The notes beneath the pieces were generated by a model. It did no database searches and was not told where the DNA came from. It was given only the letters and a program-made list of their open reading frames with translations. A DNA stretch of 64,000 nt from Gluconobacter roseus NBRC 3990 (GTDB lineage: Bacteria; Pseudomonadota; Alphaproteobacteria; Acetobacterales; Acetobacteraceae): positions 62,001 to 126,000 of the forward strand of contig NZ_BJLY01000004.1 of NCBI RefSeq assembly GCF_006538885.1, given 5' to 3'. Positions 25,045 through 34,124 of the stretch are shown one piece after another. Position 1 is the first letter of the stretch; each line of letters begins with the position of its first letter. Made by a program: the position numbers and the translations under genes.

Positions 25045-28000
25045 TCAGATGGCTGTTTTCAGTTCCAGCTGATGGCACTTCACGGCCTGTGCGAGTGCTG
25101 TGGTCACGGCGTCTGTGGAAAATGCCGTGCTTGCATAGGCCTGACCGGCTGCGACCAGTCCGGACAGGTCTGCAGTATTGTGCAGGGCCACGATCCGGTC
25201 AGCCAGCGTGACCGCATCGGCTTGGACAAGGTCCTGAAGATCGCCGGGCAGTGCGAGACCTTCGGCCGCTACAGGCGTCATGACGCAGGGCAGGCCTGAG
25301 GCGAGGCTTTCGATGACCTTGCCCTTGATGCCCGCGCCGAAGCGCAGGGGGGCGACACTCAGGCGATGGGCTGCAAGCACGGCTCCCAGATCCTGCGCAT
25401 GTCCCAGAACGCGGACGCGTTCACTGGCGAGAGCCTGAAGGCTTTCAGGCATCTCCGCGCCCACCAGAGTGCAGCAGATGGTCGGATCGGCAGCCCATAC
25501 GGCGGGCATGATCTCTTCAACCAGCCAGCGTGCGGCATCGGCATTGGGCGCATGGGCGTAATTACCGACGAACACCACACCGCTGCGATCGACAGAGGGA
25601 CCTGTTTGGGCAGGGATGGCCCAGGGAACCACATGCACGCTGGCCTGTGGCAGATCCCTGCGAAGCTGATCGGCCTCGGTCTCGGAATGCGTCAGGACGG
25701 CATCGGCCTGAAGAGCGGCCCTGTATTCCGCGATACGCATCTGGTTGGCCTGTGCCATCAGTTCTGGGCGTCCCTGTACCGCAGCCTGACGGGCCAGGCG
25801 CAGGAAGTGCAGGTCCGCGACACTGTAGAGCACGCGGGCCTTGCGCTGGTTGCGACGGACCAGCGCCATGTAGCGTGTCGCGATGTCCTCGCGGTGCAGA
25901 TAGACGACGTCAAAGCTGTTGGCCTGACGCCGCAGCATGTCTTCGACAGATGTGAAGAACGGATGGCCGAGAACGCTCACGTTGGGCAGACTCTCCAGCA
26001 TTGAAGCTGTGTCCATCTGGTCGGCTGCGATGAAGCTGACTTCGTAACCGAGGGCCTCCAGCGCTGCCATATGTGACAGGACCGCCTGCGATCCTGCATC
26101 GCGGTTCGCCATTGGATGCTGGCCATCGATCACCAGAGCGCGGCGACGCTGAACAGTGTCTGGTGTGGCCATGCCACGGCGACGGCGGGCAGCCCCGAGT
26201 GCTGCCTGTGCGGAGCCACTTTTAGAATCCGCACGGGCCTGACGGAGCTTCTCCACCTGTGCGAGCAGGAAGGACAGGACCTGATCGCTGGTCTGCTCGT
26301 CTGCGGCGGCAACGGCGCGGGCGATGCCCTGCGCCATGTCGGCGTCGAACGTATCCGCCGGTTCGATGATCTGTGGCTCGCCAAGGAGCGCACCGTCACA
26401 GGTTCGACGGATTTCCAGCACATGGCGCGTGAGCGGGGACAGGCCACCCGGCAGCAGGACATCGAAGCCGCAGAGCATCGGCCGTCCGGTTCGGGCGACG
26501 TCCGGGCGACGTCCGTTGGCGACCACGGAGGCAAGAGGGACGCCGTTATCGACGATCTGCAGGATCACGGCCTGATCGGGCGTGGCGGGGTTGCAGACCC
26601 AGCCGGAAATCCGACTACGGGTGACAATATCGACACAGCCATCCATCGGGGTGACAGGAGCGGACGCCACGATGGCCTGACGCAGCTTCTGCTCGGTCTG
26701 ATCCATCATCCAGGGCACATGGGCGAGGGGGGCGTGATCGTCGACCCGGCGGACTTCCAGAACGTGGCGCTCCAGCGGAGAAAGACCGCCTGGAATGTCA
26801 AAACGGAACCCGCAATCGCCGCCAAGATCAGCCCGGGACTGGTTGGCCAGGACTTCACCCAGCACCACGCCGTTATCGACGATCTGCAAGCGTACAGGCT
26901 TGGCGCTACCGGGGATGCGGGCCCAGCCCCGGACATGGGTGTGGGTGGCTGCGTCCAGATAGCCCTCGAGTGGGGTAAATGTCGTGGTTTTGCGGCGGGC
27001 CGGGTTCAGACGGCTGCGGATGGCCTCAAGCTGTGCCCCTTCCTCGACGCGCGGGGCGCAGTAACGGGCGGCAACCGGGCTGGCATCCGGATAAAGGACG
27101 TCATATTCGCCGGCATTGTGAAACATGCCGCGGGAGCCGTCATCCACAAAGGTTTCGGACTGCGTGCCGTTGGCAATGATGATGTCGTGGTGTTCCAGCT
27201 CGATATGGAAATAGGCGACTTCATCCATGCGCTCGGCCTGAAGGATGGTGTTGCCATTCACCAGCAGAACGGCCGGAACCAGAACGCCATCCAGATACAT
27301 CGCATGAAGCGGTGAGACCGACAGGTCCTGATGCGGAAGGTCTTTCCCAAGCGATCCGCGACGGAAGATGACGGGCATGATGTCACGGTTGCCGTTGGCG
27401 AAGGTGCCGGAATAGCTGCGACGGCCAATCCAGCGGATCGGGCGCAGGCCGTTTGTGGCCGTCTGGACCAGATCGCCGATCTGAAGGCTCTCGACGGGCA
27501 CTTCACGGCGATCTGTCAGGATCAGCGTGCCGCGGCAGTAGCAGGGTGTGCCTTCCGCGAGCAGCATCGTGCCGCCGCTGCTGTCGGAAGCGAGGCTGAA
27601 GAAATCGGCGTCATAGGCCCCATCGAGGCCGATCGTGTAGGTGCTGGTCCCGTTGGTGATCTGAAGGGTCGACGGGTCTGTCAGGGTCGTGGTGGCATTG
27701 CTGGACCAGGCGAGTTCCGGCAGGTCGATTTTGGCGCCACTGGCAAGTGCGATGTTGCTGGCAGTGCTGCCGGAATACAGTGCCAGACGGCTGCCGTTGC
27801 CGACCGAGATGTTCGAGGCCGTGCTACCGCTATGGACCGCGGCCGTCTTGCCGGATGCTAGGGCAATGTCAGACAGGGCGGCGCCGTTCGTGGCGTTGTA
27901 ATCCGTCATTGCGAGCAGGGTGACGGACGGATCGTGATCAGACTCGCCGGTCAGGGAGCCCGTGTTGACGTGGATCGTCTCGAACTTGCCCGCACTGGCG

Positions 28001-30285
28001 AAATCCGCGCTGCCGATCGTATGATCCAGCGATTCCGCGTTGCCTTCGAAGATATAGGTGTAACGGTTGGACGGGTCTTCCGTGTTGCTCATATCCGTCA
28101 GGCCGGCATTGGCATAGACCTGCTGGGCGTCGCTCCATTCGGTGTCGTTGAAATCCCCGAGGATGCCGACTTTGGCGGTTGGATCACTGGTCAGCAGACC
28201 GTTGACGTAGTTCGTGATGTACTGCGCCTGCGCGATGCGGTTGTTGACCGTATCCGTCGTGCCGCCGTGGTTCACGGGCGGCTGGGTTGCACCATAAAGC
28301 TCGCTGCTGCCAGCCTGCGAGGACAGATGCACGTTGACGAGTGTCACCGTCTGGCCGTTGAACTCGAACGTGCCCACCAGGGGCAGGCGGGTGTTCTTGA
28401 AGGTGCCGCTGGCCAGTTCCTCGTCACCAATGGTCGTGACGGGCGCTGCGAGGCTGACGCGCTCGGGGTTGTAGAGGAAGACGCTGCGGATATTGCCGCC
28501 CGAAACGCCGCCCGAGGCGTTGTTGGTCGGGTCCACCTCGGCCCAGGAATAGGTCGGCCCACCTGCATCCGCGATGGCTTTGACGATGGCCGCGAGGTTC
28601 TGCGAAGCGCTGACGGTGCCGTCATTGGTCGTGCCGCTGTCGTCCTGGATTTCCTGAAGCGCCAGTACGTCCGGGCTGTCGAGGTTGCTGACGATGATCT
28701 GCGCGACCTGCTTCAGACGGTCCGCATTGGCCGGGTCGAGCGCGTTGAAGTTCTCGATATTGTAGTCGCTGACCAGCAGGTTCTGATCGTCCTTGTGCAG
28801 GGACGTGACCGGGGCTGGCGTGTCGGTATGCAGGACCGTGACCTGTGTGGTCGGGACCAGTTCATAGACGCCATTGTAATAGGTCAGCACACCCGTGATG
28901 TCGCCGAGCTTGTCTCCGACTTCCGCACTGATGGCAGACCCCGGCGTGACGCCGCTGTCGTAATAAAGCTCGATCCGCTGCGTGTTGACGCTGTCGGCCG
29001 TTTCCTGAAGCGCACCAGTCGGGGTCAGCAGACCATTGCCGTTGTCGGGGACGACCCATGTCGCATTCGAGGCCGTGGCGCCGACGGCCACGGCATCATG
29101 GATCGTAATGACCTGACCGATCAGGTTGCGGTAGAAATCGAGCGCATTGGTGTCGGGGCTGAGAGAGGCTGTGCTCGTGTTCAGGTTGATCGCCTGCGTC
29201 AGATCACCGAGATAGGAGGCAGCCGGAACTGTCAGGCCACCCTGACCAACCACGACAGGCGTGGTGTTCACATAGGCCGCGCCGGTATCGGTGTAAGAAA
29301 CAAGGTTGATTTCCGGAAGGGTGAGGGACTTGCTCCACGACGTGCCGGAATAGTTCGTGACCGTGCCGGTTACGGAAACGGTCTCACCCACCGTTGGAAG
29401 TGTCGCCGTCTTGCCCGCATAGATGAAGATGCCCGAACTGCCGACCGTGTTCTTGTCCGGATTGGACTGCTGGATCCAGAAACCGATGCTGCCATTCGTA
29501 TCCACGGCAGTCACGACGCCCGTAGTCATGACAGAAGCATTGGCATACGGGCTGTAATAGCCGGTGCCGTTGATCTGCTGGATCGTCAGGTCCTGCGGGG
29601 TTGTCGTATCGCTCCCCGTGCCCGAACCTCCGGTATCGCTGCCTGAACCGCCTGTGTCGGAGCCGCCCGAACCCGATCCGCCAGTGTCACCGCCCGTGCT
29701 TCCGCCGGAAGGTGTGCCGTCATTGGCCGCACCGGGCGTGACCAGAACCGTGCCTGCCGCGGCAACGGTGCCATAGCCGTCAATCCCGGCGAGGGACGGG
29801 TCATCCGCGACCCAGTCCGAAGTGCTGTCCGTATCGGTGCCATCAGGAATACGCGAGGCGCCGTTGATGATCGAACCCGTCAGGACAGGCGTGCCGGCAT
29901 AGGTCGGATCGCCCTTGCCGCCATCGGAGACGGCGATCGTGTCCCCGATTTCGGACCATGGTGTTGATGTGAAGGTTCCGGCATTGGCCGTGTCGAGATC
30001 ATCGCCGGCCTTGCCGGTGAAATCCTTGACGAGAAGGACGGTCTGCGTGCCGTTCTGCAAGGCATTCGTCTGAAAAGGCGTGACCCAGTAGCCGTCGCTG
30101 TTCGTGACGCCGACAGTAAAAACATTGTCGATTTTGCCCGCTGCGGTGCCGTCACCATCGACGACGATCAGGGACCAGGCACTGTAATCGGTACTGGCAT
30201 CGCCCTTTACTTCAATAAATTCATCTGGATCACCAGAAACACTTGGATTGAACATGAATTCATTAATAAGTAATTTCGACGTCAT
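25045..30285 (-). CDS. Giant multidomain protein: lamin-tail, nuclease, AIDA-like repeats, Hint and glycosyltransferase
   Basis: A 1746-residue single frame. Domains in order: lamin-tail-like (1-190, starts LLINEFMFNP); Gly/Ser/Asp/Thr linker (191-228); OB-like region (232-490); endonuclease/exonuclease/phosphatase domain (500-795) with DYNIENFN, LALQEIQD, VNVHLSS, LGDFND, SLDHTIGS and SDHDP; AIDA-like SGSTASN repeats (800-850); Hint domain (910-1060, GTPCYCRGT...GDLV...WIGRR...FVDDGSRGM); two related beta modules (1105-1185 and 1210-1300, each with LQIVDNGV and GGLSPL.RHVLE.RR); and a GT4-like glycosyltransferase (1378-1746, APLRFGAGIKGKVIESLASG). No signal peptide is seen. Extracellular nucleases of this architecture occur in bacteria and Hint fusions occur in Acetobacteraceae; joining all to a glycosyltransferase is unusual. 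Function is unknown. Confidence 0.85.
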   Translation of the reverse strand: MTSKLLINEFMFNPSVSGDPDEFIEVKGDASTDYSAWSLIVVDGDGTAAGKIDNVFTVGVTNSDGYWVTPFQTNALQNGTQTVLLVKDFTGKAGDDLDTANAGTFTSTPWSEIGDTIAVSDGGKGDPTYAGTPVLTGSIINGASRIPDGTDTDSTSDWVADDPSLAGIDGYGTVAAAGTVLVTPGAANDGTPSGGSTGGDTGGSGSGGSDTGGSGSDTGGSGTGSDTTTPQDLTIQQINGTGYYSPYANASVMTTGVVTAVDTNGSIGFWIQQSNPDKNTVGSSGIFIYAGKTATLPTVGETVSVTGTVTNYSGTSWSKSLTLPEINLVSYTDTGAAYVNTTPVVVGQGGLTVPAASYLGDLTQAINLNTSTASLSPDTNALDFYRNLIGQVITIHDAVAVGATASNATWVVPDNGNGLLTPTGALQETADSVNTQRIELYYDSGVTPGSAISAEVGDKLGDITGVLTYYNGVYELVPTTQVTVLHTDTPAPVTSLHKDDQNLLVSDYNIENFNALDPANADRLKQVAQIIVSNLDSPDVLALQEIQDDSGTTNDGTVSASQNLAAIVKAIADAGGPTYSWAEVDPTNNASGGVSGGNIRSVFLYNPERVSLAAPVTTIGDEELASGTFKNTRLPLVGTFEFNGQTVTLVNVHLSSQAGSSELYGATQPPVNHGGTTDTVNNRIAQAQYITNYVNGLLTSDPTAKVGILGDFNDTEWSDAQQVYANAGLTDMSNTEDPSNRYTYIFEGNAESLDHTIGSADFASAGKFETIHVNTGSLTGESDHDPSVTLLAMTDYNATNGAALSDIALASGKTAAVHSGSTASNISVGNGSRLALYSGSTASNIALASGAKIDLPELAWSSNATTTLTDPSTLQITNGTSTYTIGLDGAYDADFFSLASDSSGGTMLLAEGTPCYCRGTLILTDRREVPVESLQIGDLVQTATNGLRPIRWIGRRSYSGTFANGNRDIMPVIFRRGSLGKDLPHQDLSVSPLHAMYLDGVLVPAVLLVNGNTILQAERMDEVAYFHIELEHHDIIIANGTQSETFVDDGSRGMFHNAGEYDVLYPDASPVAARYCAPRVEEGAQLEAIRSRLNPARRKTTTFTPLEGYLDAATHTHVRGWARIPGSAKPVRLQIVDNGVVLGEVLANQSRADLGGDCGFRFDIPGGLSPLERHVLEVRRVDDHAPLAHVPWMMDQTEQKLRQAIVASAPVTPMDGCVDIVTRSRISGWVCNPATPDQAVILQIVDNGVPLASVVANGRRPDVARTGRPMLCGFDVLLPGGLSPLTRHVLEIRRTCDGALLGEPQIIEPADTFDADMAQGIARAVAAADEQTSDQVLSFLLAQVEKLRQARADSKSGSAQAALGAARRRRGMATPDTVQRRRALVIDGQHPMANRDAGSQAVLSHMAALEALGYEVSFIAADQMDTASMLESLPNVSVLGHPFFTSVEDMLRRQANSFDVVYLHREDIATRYMALVRRNQRKARVLYSVADLHFLRLARQAAVQGRPELMAQANQMRIAEYRAALQADAVLTHSETEADQLRRDLPQASVHVVPWAIPAQTGPSVDRSGVVFVGNYAHAPNADAARWLVEEIMPAVWAADPTICCTLVGAEMPESLQALASERVRVLGHAQDLGAVLAAHRLSVAPLRFGAGIKGKVIESLASGLPCVMTPVAAEGLALPGDLQDLVQADAVTLADRIVALHNTADLSGLVAAGQAYASTAFSTDAVTTALAQAVKCHQLELKTAI

Positions 30286-30613
30286 TGAACTCTATCCTGA
30301 CGAGGGGCGTTCCCCGGGATGATTACTGAAAAGCAAACATGAATTTCGGTGAATGTATAAAAAAGAGTCAATATGTTTCGATAAAAATACGGTATTAATC
30401 ATGAAAGCTTCATTTTGTGTCTTTTCATTTCAATATAATAACGAAATATATCTTGTGCGCGGGGCAGGATTTTCCCTTGAAAAGTCCTCGTTTTTTCAGA
30501 AGAAAGAAGCGCGTCCAGGCACTGAAATACCTGCAAACGTAATGGTTCGTTGCTTCCGCGGGCGCGGATGTCCGCTATGACAGGCGCGACCTGATCAGGG
30601 AGTCTGTGTCCGC
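30286..30613. other. A/T-rich intergenic region
   Basis: No gene supported. The first ~200 bases are strongly A/T-rich, with T-runs typical of a promoter region for the giant minus-strand gene. Short frames here have no ribosome site or recognisable product. Confidence 0.5.
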
Positions 30614-30901
30614 ATGAAGCCGCATATGTTCATCATGATGATTCTGGTCGGGCTGGCAGGATGTTCGCATCCACGCCCGCAGCCGACGGACAGCCGGTCC
30701 GCGCTGCTGAGGCCGCTGGTTACCAGTGGCTCCGACAAACAGGCGGACTCTTCCCGGCCGGATCACAAAATCCACGGGGCCGTCAGTGTTGGAACGGGCT
30801 TTGGCAGTGCCGGGAATTATGGTGTTGGCCCGCAATCCGGCCTAGGTTCTGCGACCGGAATTGGAGCGGGCCGTATGGGGTTGACGCCGGAAGGTTGGTA
30901 G
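30614..30901 (+). CDS. Small lipoprotein (95 aa)
   Basis: A 95-residue protein with a lipoprotein signal (MKPHMFIMMILVGLAGC, Cys 17 in lipobox LAGC), a hydrophilic Ser/Pro/Arg stretch and a Gly-rich C-terminal half (about 55-90) with repeated GxG spacing such as SVGTGFGSAGNYGVG. A second ATG in the signal (M5 or M8) is possible. It is divergent from the giant gene with A/T-rich sequence between. No family recognised. Confidence 0.6.
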   Translation: MKPHMFIMMILVGLAGCSHPRPQPTDSRSALLRPLVTSGSDKQADSSRPDHKIHGAVSVGTGFGSAGNYGVGPQSGLGSATGIGAGRMGLTPEGW

Positions 30902-31004
30902 ACGCTCCCGGCGTCGTATGGCTTCAGTTCAGCGGGGCGATCTTCACGACAATATACGGCATGACTTCGAGATCCTTGCCATCATGGAAGGCCGGCAGCC
31001 GGGC

Positions 31005-32048
31005 CTACTGGCCGATTGTGCTGTAGAGGGCGCCATTGGCATAGGCCAGGCCATCGGGTTCGGTCATGTGCGGATCATGGGCGACGACGGAGATTGCGCC
31101 GTCCGGCTTGCGCCGCAGAATGGCGTGGCGCTCATCATCCGTGATGTAAAGCGATCCATCCGGGCCGGTCGCCATGCCGTCTCCCATGCCGGTTTCGCCT
31201 TCATCCTTCACAGCCCGCTCCAGCGTGGTTTCGCTGGCTTTCGGATCGGACAGGACTGCAATCGGTGCAGAATAGAGGCGGCGGCTGGTCTGTGGCTGCC
31301 AGTAAAGCGTCTGCTGGTCCGGGCTGATGGCAATGCCGTTCACACCACCCTGGGGCAGGATGGCGTGGTCCGGATCGTAGCGTCCTGCGACACCGTCCAT
31401 CATCGCAACAAATCCCGGCTGCGGCATGACGGAAACCGTATCACCAAGGATGCGCCGCTGATGTCCCGTTGCCAGATCAACGACGACTAGCGCCGGATGC
31501 ACGCCGGTTGAACTGTCGGTGATGAAGGCCGTGCCCGTCGTACCATGCGTCAGGTCGATGCGGACGTCATTGACGTGGCTGTCCGGCAGCAGGGCGGGTG
31601 CGGAGAGCGGGATGACCTGCGCGATCTTTGCACTGGCGGGATCAATGCGGAAAAGCTTCTGCGCTCCTGCAACCGTGCCCGTTCCGGCCACCATGCCTTC
31701 ATCCAGAACCCAGAGCTGTCCTTTCGCATCAACCGTCATGCCCAGCGGGGAGACGAACTGCTCCTGCGCGGCAGCATCGGGGAAGGGCGTCAGCTTTCCG
31801 TTTGCATAGAGCGCCAGACGCGGCCCGGAATGTTCATGCGCACTGCGCGGAAAGCCCAGCACCAGACGGCCATCGGGCAGGACCGCAATGCCGGACGGCT
31901 GGGCGTTGGAAAACCGCCCGATGATCTGCACATTGCCTGAAGGGAGCGTGCCTTTGTCCACCGTCTGGGCGGCGAGGGCAGGGGACGCAGCGGACAGCGC
32001 GGCGAGACCGGCGCTGAAAGTAAGGGCCAGAAGTGTCTGACGGGCCAT
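31005..32048 (-). CDS. Yellow/MRJP-like secreted protein, truncated by in-frame TAG
   Basis: A 347-residue product with a cleavable signal peptide (about 1-24, ALAA). The body is a beta-propeller of the major royal jelly/Yellow family (SMP-30-like): PSGIAVLPDGRLVLGFPR, VSPLGMTVDAKGQLWVLDEG, HVNDVRIDL, GGVNGIAISPDQQTLYW, GMGDGMATGPDGSLYITDD. Translation stops at TAG (31007-31005), but the same frame continues for 26 more family-like codons (ARLPAF..., ending VVKIAPLN) to a TGA at 30926-30924, so the gene has probably suffered a point nonsense mutation. AAGGAG precedes ATG 32048. Such periplasmic proteins often act as lactonases; the substrate is unknown. Confidence 0.78.
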   Translation of the reverse strand: MARQTLLALTFSAGLAALSAASPALAAQTVDKGTLPSGNVQIIGRFSNAQPSGIAVLPDGRLVLGFPRSAHEHSGPRLALYANGKLTPFPDAAAQEQFVSPLGMTVDAKGQLWVLDEGMVAGTGTVAGAQKLFRIDPASAKIAQVIPLSAPALLPDSHVNDVRIDLTHGTTGTAFITDSSTGVHPALVVVDLATGHQRRILGDTVSVMPQPGFVAMMDGVAGRYDPDHAILPQGGVNGIAISPDQQTLYWQPQTSRRLYSAPIAVLSDPKASETTLERAVKDEGETGMGDGMATGPDGSLYITDDERHAILRRKPDGAISVVAHDPHMTEPDGLAYANGALYSTIGQ

Positions 32049-32122
32049 GGTTGAAATCTCCTTTGCCGCACAGGACCAGAGCGGCTGCATGATGACAACT
32101 CACGCAAACGCGAGCACAGAGG

Positions 32123-33334
32123 TCAGGTTCGCAGCAGGCGCTCACGCAGGGCAGGATCATGGGCATACAGGAACAGCCCGTGGATGCCGCGTGTGAGAAT
32201 GACATTCAGCGCATTGAGAATGACGCGCTTCTTCGCCTCTTCCGGCGTCGCAATCCCGTCGCGCCCCTGAAACGCCGCGCTGTCCTCGTAACGCTCCGGC
32301 CGCACTCCGATCCGGTCATTCTTCGCGTCGTAGAACAGCGACGGCCCGAGAATGACGCCCGCATAATTCAGATCGAAGCCCTGGATCGTATAGACGGACC
32401 CCACCTCGTCGATCGTATCCGGTCGTTCGGCCCAGGGCAGTTTTTCGCTCGGCAGGGAACGGTCCCAGCGAAGGCGAAAGTCGCCTTCGGTGATGAAATG
32501 GTCCTCATCGTTGAGTGTGTAGGGATAATCATAGGTCGAGAGCAGGCGGCACAGACCGTATTTCGCATTGCACGTGCACAGATCCGCATAGAGCTTCGCG
32601 CAGTCGTCATAGAGGCGCAGATCAAAAGACGGATCTTTCGGGCGCGGCAGGATGTCCCCCTGTCCGAGCGCATCAATCCACGAACATGTCGCCGGACTGG
32701 CCGAAACGCGGAACTGCGTGTCGAGATGGAACGTCTCCGACGGACGGCCCTTGCGGAAACTCTCCAGCAGATCGGTGGACCAGTGGCTCTTGAACTTCAG
32801 GACCTGCAACGGATCGAACACCACCACTACGATCCGCGCCCAGCGCAGGATTTCTTCCAGATGGTTCTGTTGTGCGAAATGGTTGTAACGGTCCGGCCGC
32901 GTCAGCAGCAGATGCGCCTCGTCCACCAACACGATATCCGCGCGCCTGCCGGTTTTGGCCGATTTGTTGATGAACGTCGTCGGGCGCTCGTAATCGCTTT
33001 TGCGCAGGTTGGGCATGGTGGCCGCAATATTGCGATAGAGCTTGAGCATCTCCGGATGGTTGACGATCACCATGTTCCGCAGACCACGCAGCAGATCATC
33101 CGCCGCGCCACTCCGCGCCCGGGTCTGGAGCGTATTGAAGATCGCGTTCAGGACAACGCTCTTCCCCGTGCCCGCCGCACCCTCGATGACGAAGAGCGCG
33201 CTGTCATCGGCCTGATGCCGCTCGCAGAACGAAACCACCCGATGCAGCAGCTCCGTCTGCGGTTCGGACAGCGCAAGGTCGGGGGAGAGCTTGTGCGTCG
33301 CGGCATTGTCCAGCGCCATGGGGGAAGCGGTCAC
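32123..33334 (-). CDS. DUF2075 family ATPase/helicase-like protein
   Basis: A 403-residue P-loop protein. Walker A GAAGTGKS is at 52-59 and Walker B DIVLVDEAHLL at about 135-145. A later DTQFRVS and VGSVYTIQGFDLNYAGVILG resemble helicase motifs IV-VI of the DUF2075 (Schlafen-type) group, and ALNVILTRGIHGLFLY is a motif VI analogue. It likely couples ATP hydrolysis to nucleic-acid work, with no demonstrated role. It begins 5 bp after ybaK, so co-transcription is likely. The start is GTG 33334 or ATG 33319. Confidence 0.82.
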   Translation of the reverse strand: MTASPMALDNAATHKLSPDLALSEPQTELLHRVVSFCERHQADDSALFVIEGAAGTGKSVVLNAIFNTLQTRARSGAADDLLRGLRNMVIVNHPEMLKLYRNIAATMPNLRKSDYERPTTFINKSAKTGRRADIVLVDEAHLLLTRPDRYNHFAQQNHLEEILRWARIVVVVFDPLQVLKFKSHWSTDLLESFRKGRPSETFHLDTQFRVSASPATCSWIDALGQGDILPRPKDPSFDLRLYDDCAKLYADLCTCNAKYGLCRLLSTYDYPYTLNDEDHFITEGDFRLRWDRSLPSEKLPWAERPDTIDEVGSVYTIQGFDLNYAGVILGPSLFYDAKNDRIGVRPERYEDSAAFQGRDGIATPEEAKKRVILNALNVILTRGIHGLFLYAHDPALRERLLRT

Positions 33335-33339
33335 GCGGC

Positions 33340-33819
33340 TCAGTCCGCGGCGATATCGGCCACTTTGGCATCCGTGGCGCGCTGGGCATCCGCCGGCGTG
33401 ATCCGTACGACAAAACCCTGACCCCCCGCATTGATATAGACATGCTCACGCGGCATGGCGTCCTGCGAAATGACCACCGGTATCGGCGTTTTTGAACCAA
33501 ACGGGCTGGTCCCGCCGGACTGGAATCCCGTCAGCTCCTGCGCCTTTTCGGGGTTCATCATCCGCGCATTGCGTCCGTCGAACAGGGCCGCAACCTTCTT
33601 CAGGTTCATCCGCTGATGGGCCGGGGCCACAACGCAGACCGGCTGCTTCTTGTCCACTTCGACCACCAGCGTCTTGAGCACATCTTCGGGCGCCACGCCG
33701 ATGGCCTCGGCCGCCTGCATCCCGATCAGCCCGCCATTGGGGGCGTATTCGTAATCATGGACGCTGAAAGGAATGTTTTTCGCTGCCAGAAAGGCCGTTG
33801 CAGCTGTTTCGCGGGTCAT
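33340..33819 (-). CDS. ybaK: Cys-tRNA(Pro)/Cys-tRNA(Cys) deacylase (YbaK/EbsC)
   Basis: A 159-residue protein matching YbaK in length and sequence: PFSVHDYEYAPN near the N terminus, VLKTLVVEVDKKQPVCVVAPAHQRMNL, then TGFQSGGTSPFGSKTPIPVV, the family's GGxSPxG signature. It hydrolyses cysteine mis-attached to tRNA-Pro. ATG 33819 is chosen; the longer frame adds non-homologous residues. It is followed closely by the DUF2075 gene. Confidence 0.92.
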   Translation of the reverse strand: MTRETAATAFLAAKNIPFSVHDYEYAPNGGLIGMQAAEAIGVAPEDVLKTLVVEVDKKQPVCVVAPAHQRMNLKKVAALFDGRNARMMNPEKAQELTGFQSGGTSPFGSKTPIPVVISQDAMPREHVYINAGGQGFVVRITPADAQRATDAKVADIAAD

Positions 33820-34124
33820 GTGAGCGCTCCGTTGCCAGCAGCAGGTCTGCACGCGCCGGACGACTGAAATCCCTTGGAAAGCAGTTCCGGCATGACCTGC
33901 AATAGTTTGCAAACTTTATGGCGGCACAGGCCGGGATTGGCAACATGCAGGCCTTGTGAAGTTCGGATGCGATCGTTCGGGAACCTTTTGGATGTATCGT
34001 TCTTTTTGAGAAGAATGACTTTTTCTTTGTTATTGTTTAGCGGTAAAGATATTCCTGAGATGTCGAGGTCCGGGAGAATCGGCATGAGCAGTCGGCCCGT
34101 TAAGAGCCTGTCGGGAGGTTAATC
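33820..34124. other. Intergenic region upstream of tpiA
   Basis: No gene supported. It contains an inverted repeat TTCTT-N6-AAGAA (34000-34015, imperfectly extended to about 8 bp per arm) that could be an operator for the DeoR protein encoded after tpiA, and a good ribosome site GGGAGG before GTG 34125. Confidence 0.45.

Noticed and set aside
27934-29646. 570-residue frame opposite the giant gene
   Set aside because: Mirror of the nuclease domain coding strand; Arg/Asp/Val-rich, no domain.
32159-33421. 420-residue plus-strand frame opposite the DUF2075 gene
   Set aside because: Antisense shadow; Walker motifs lie on the minus strand.
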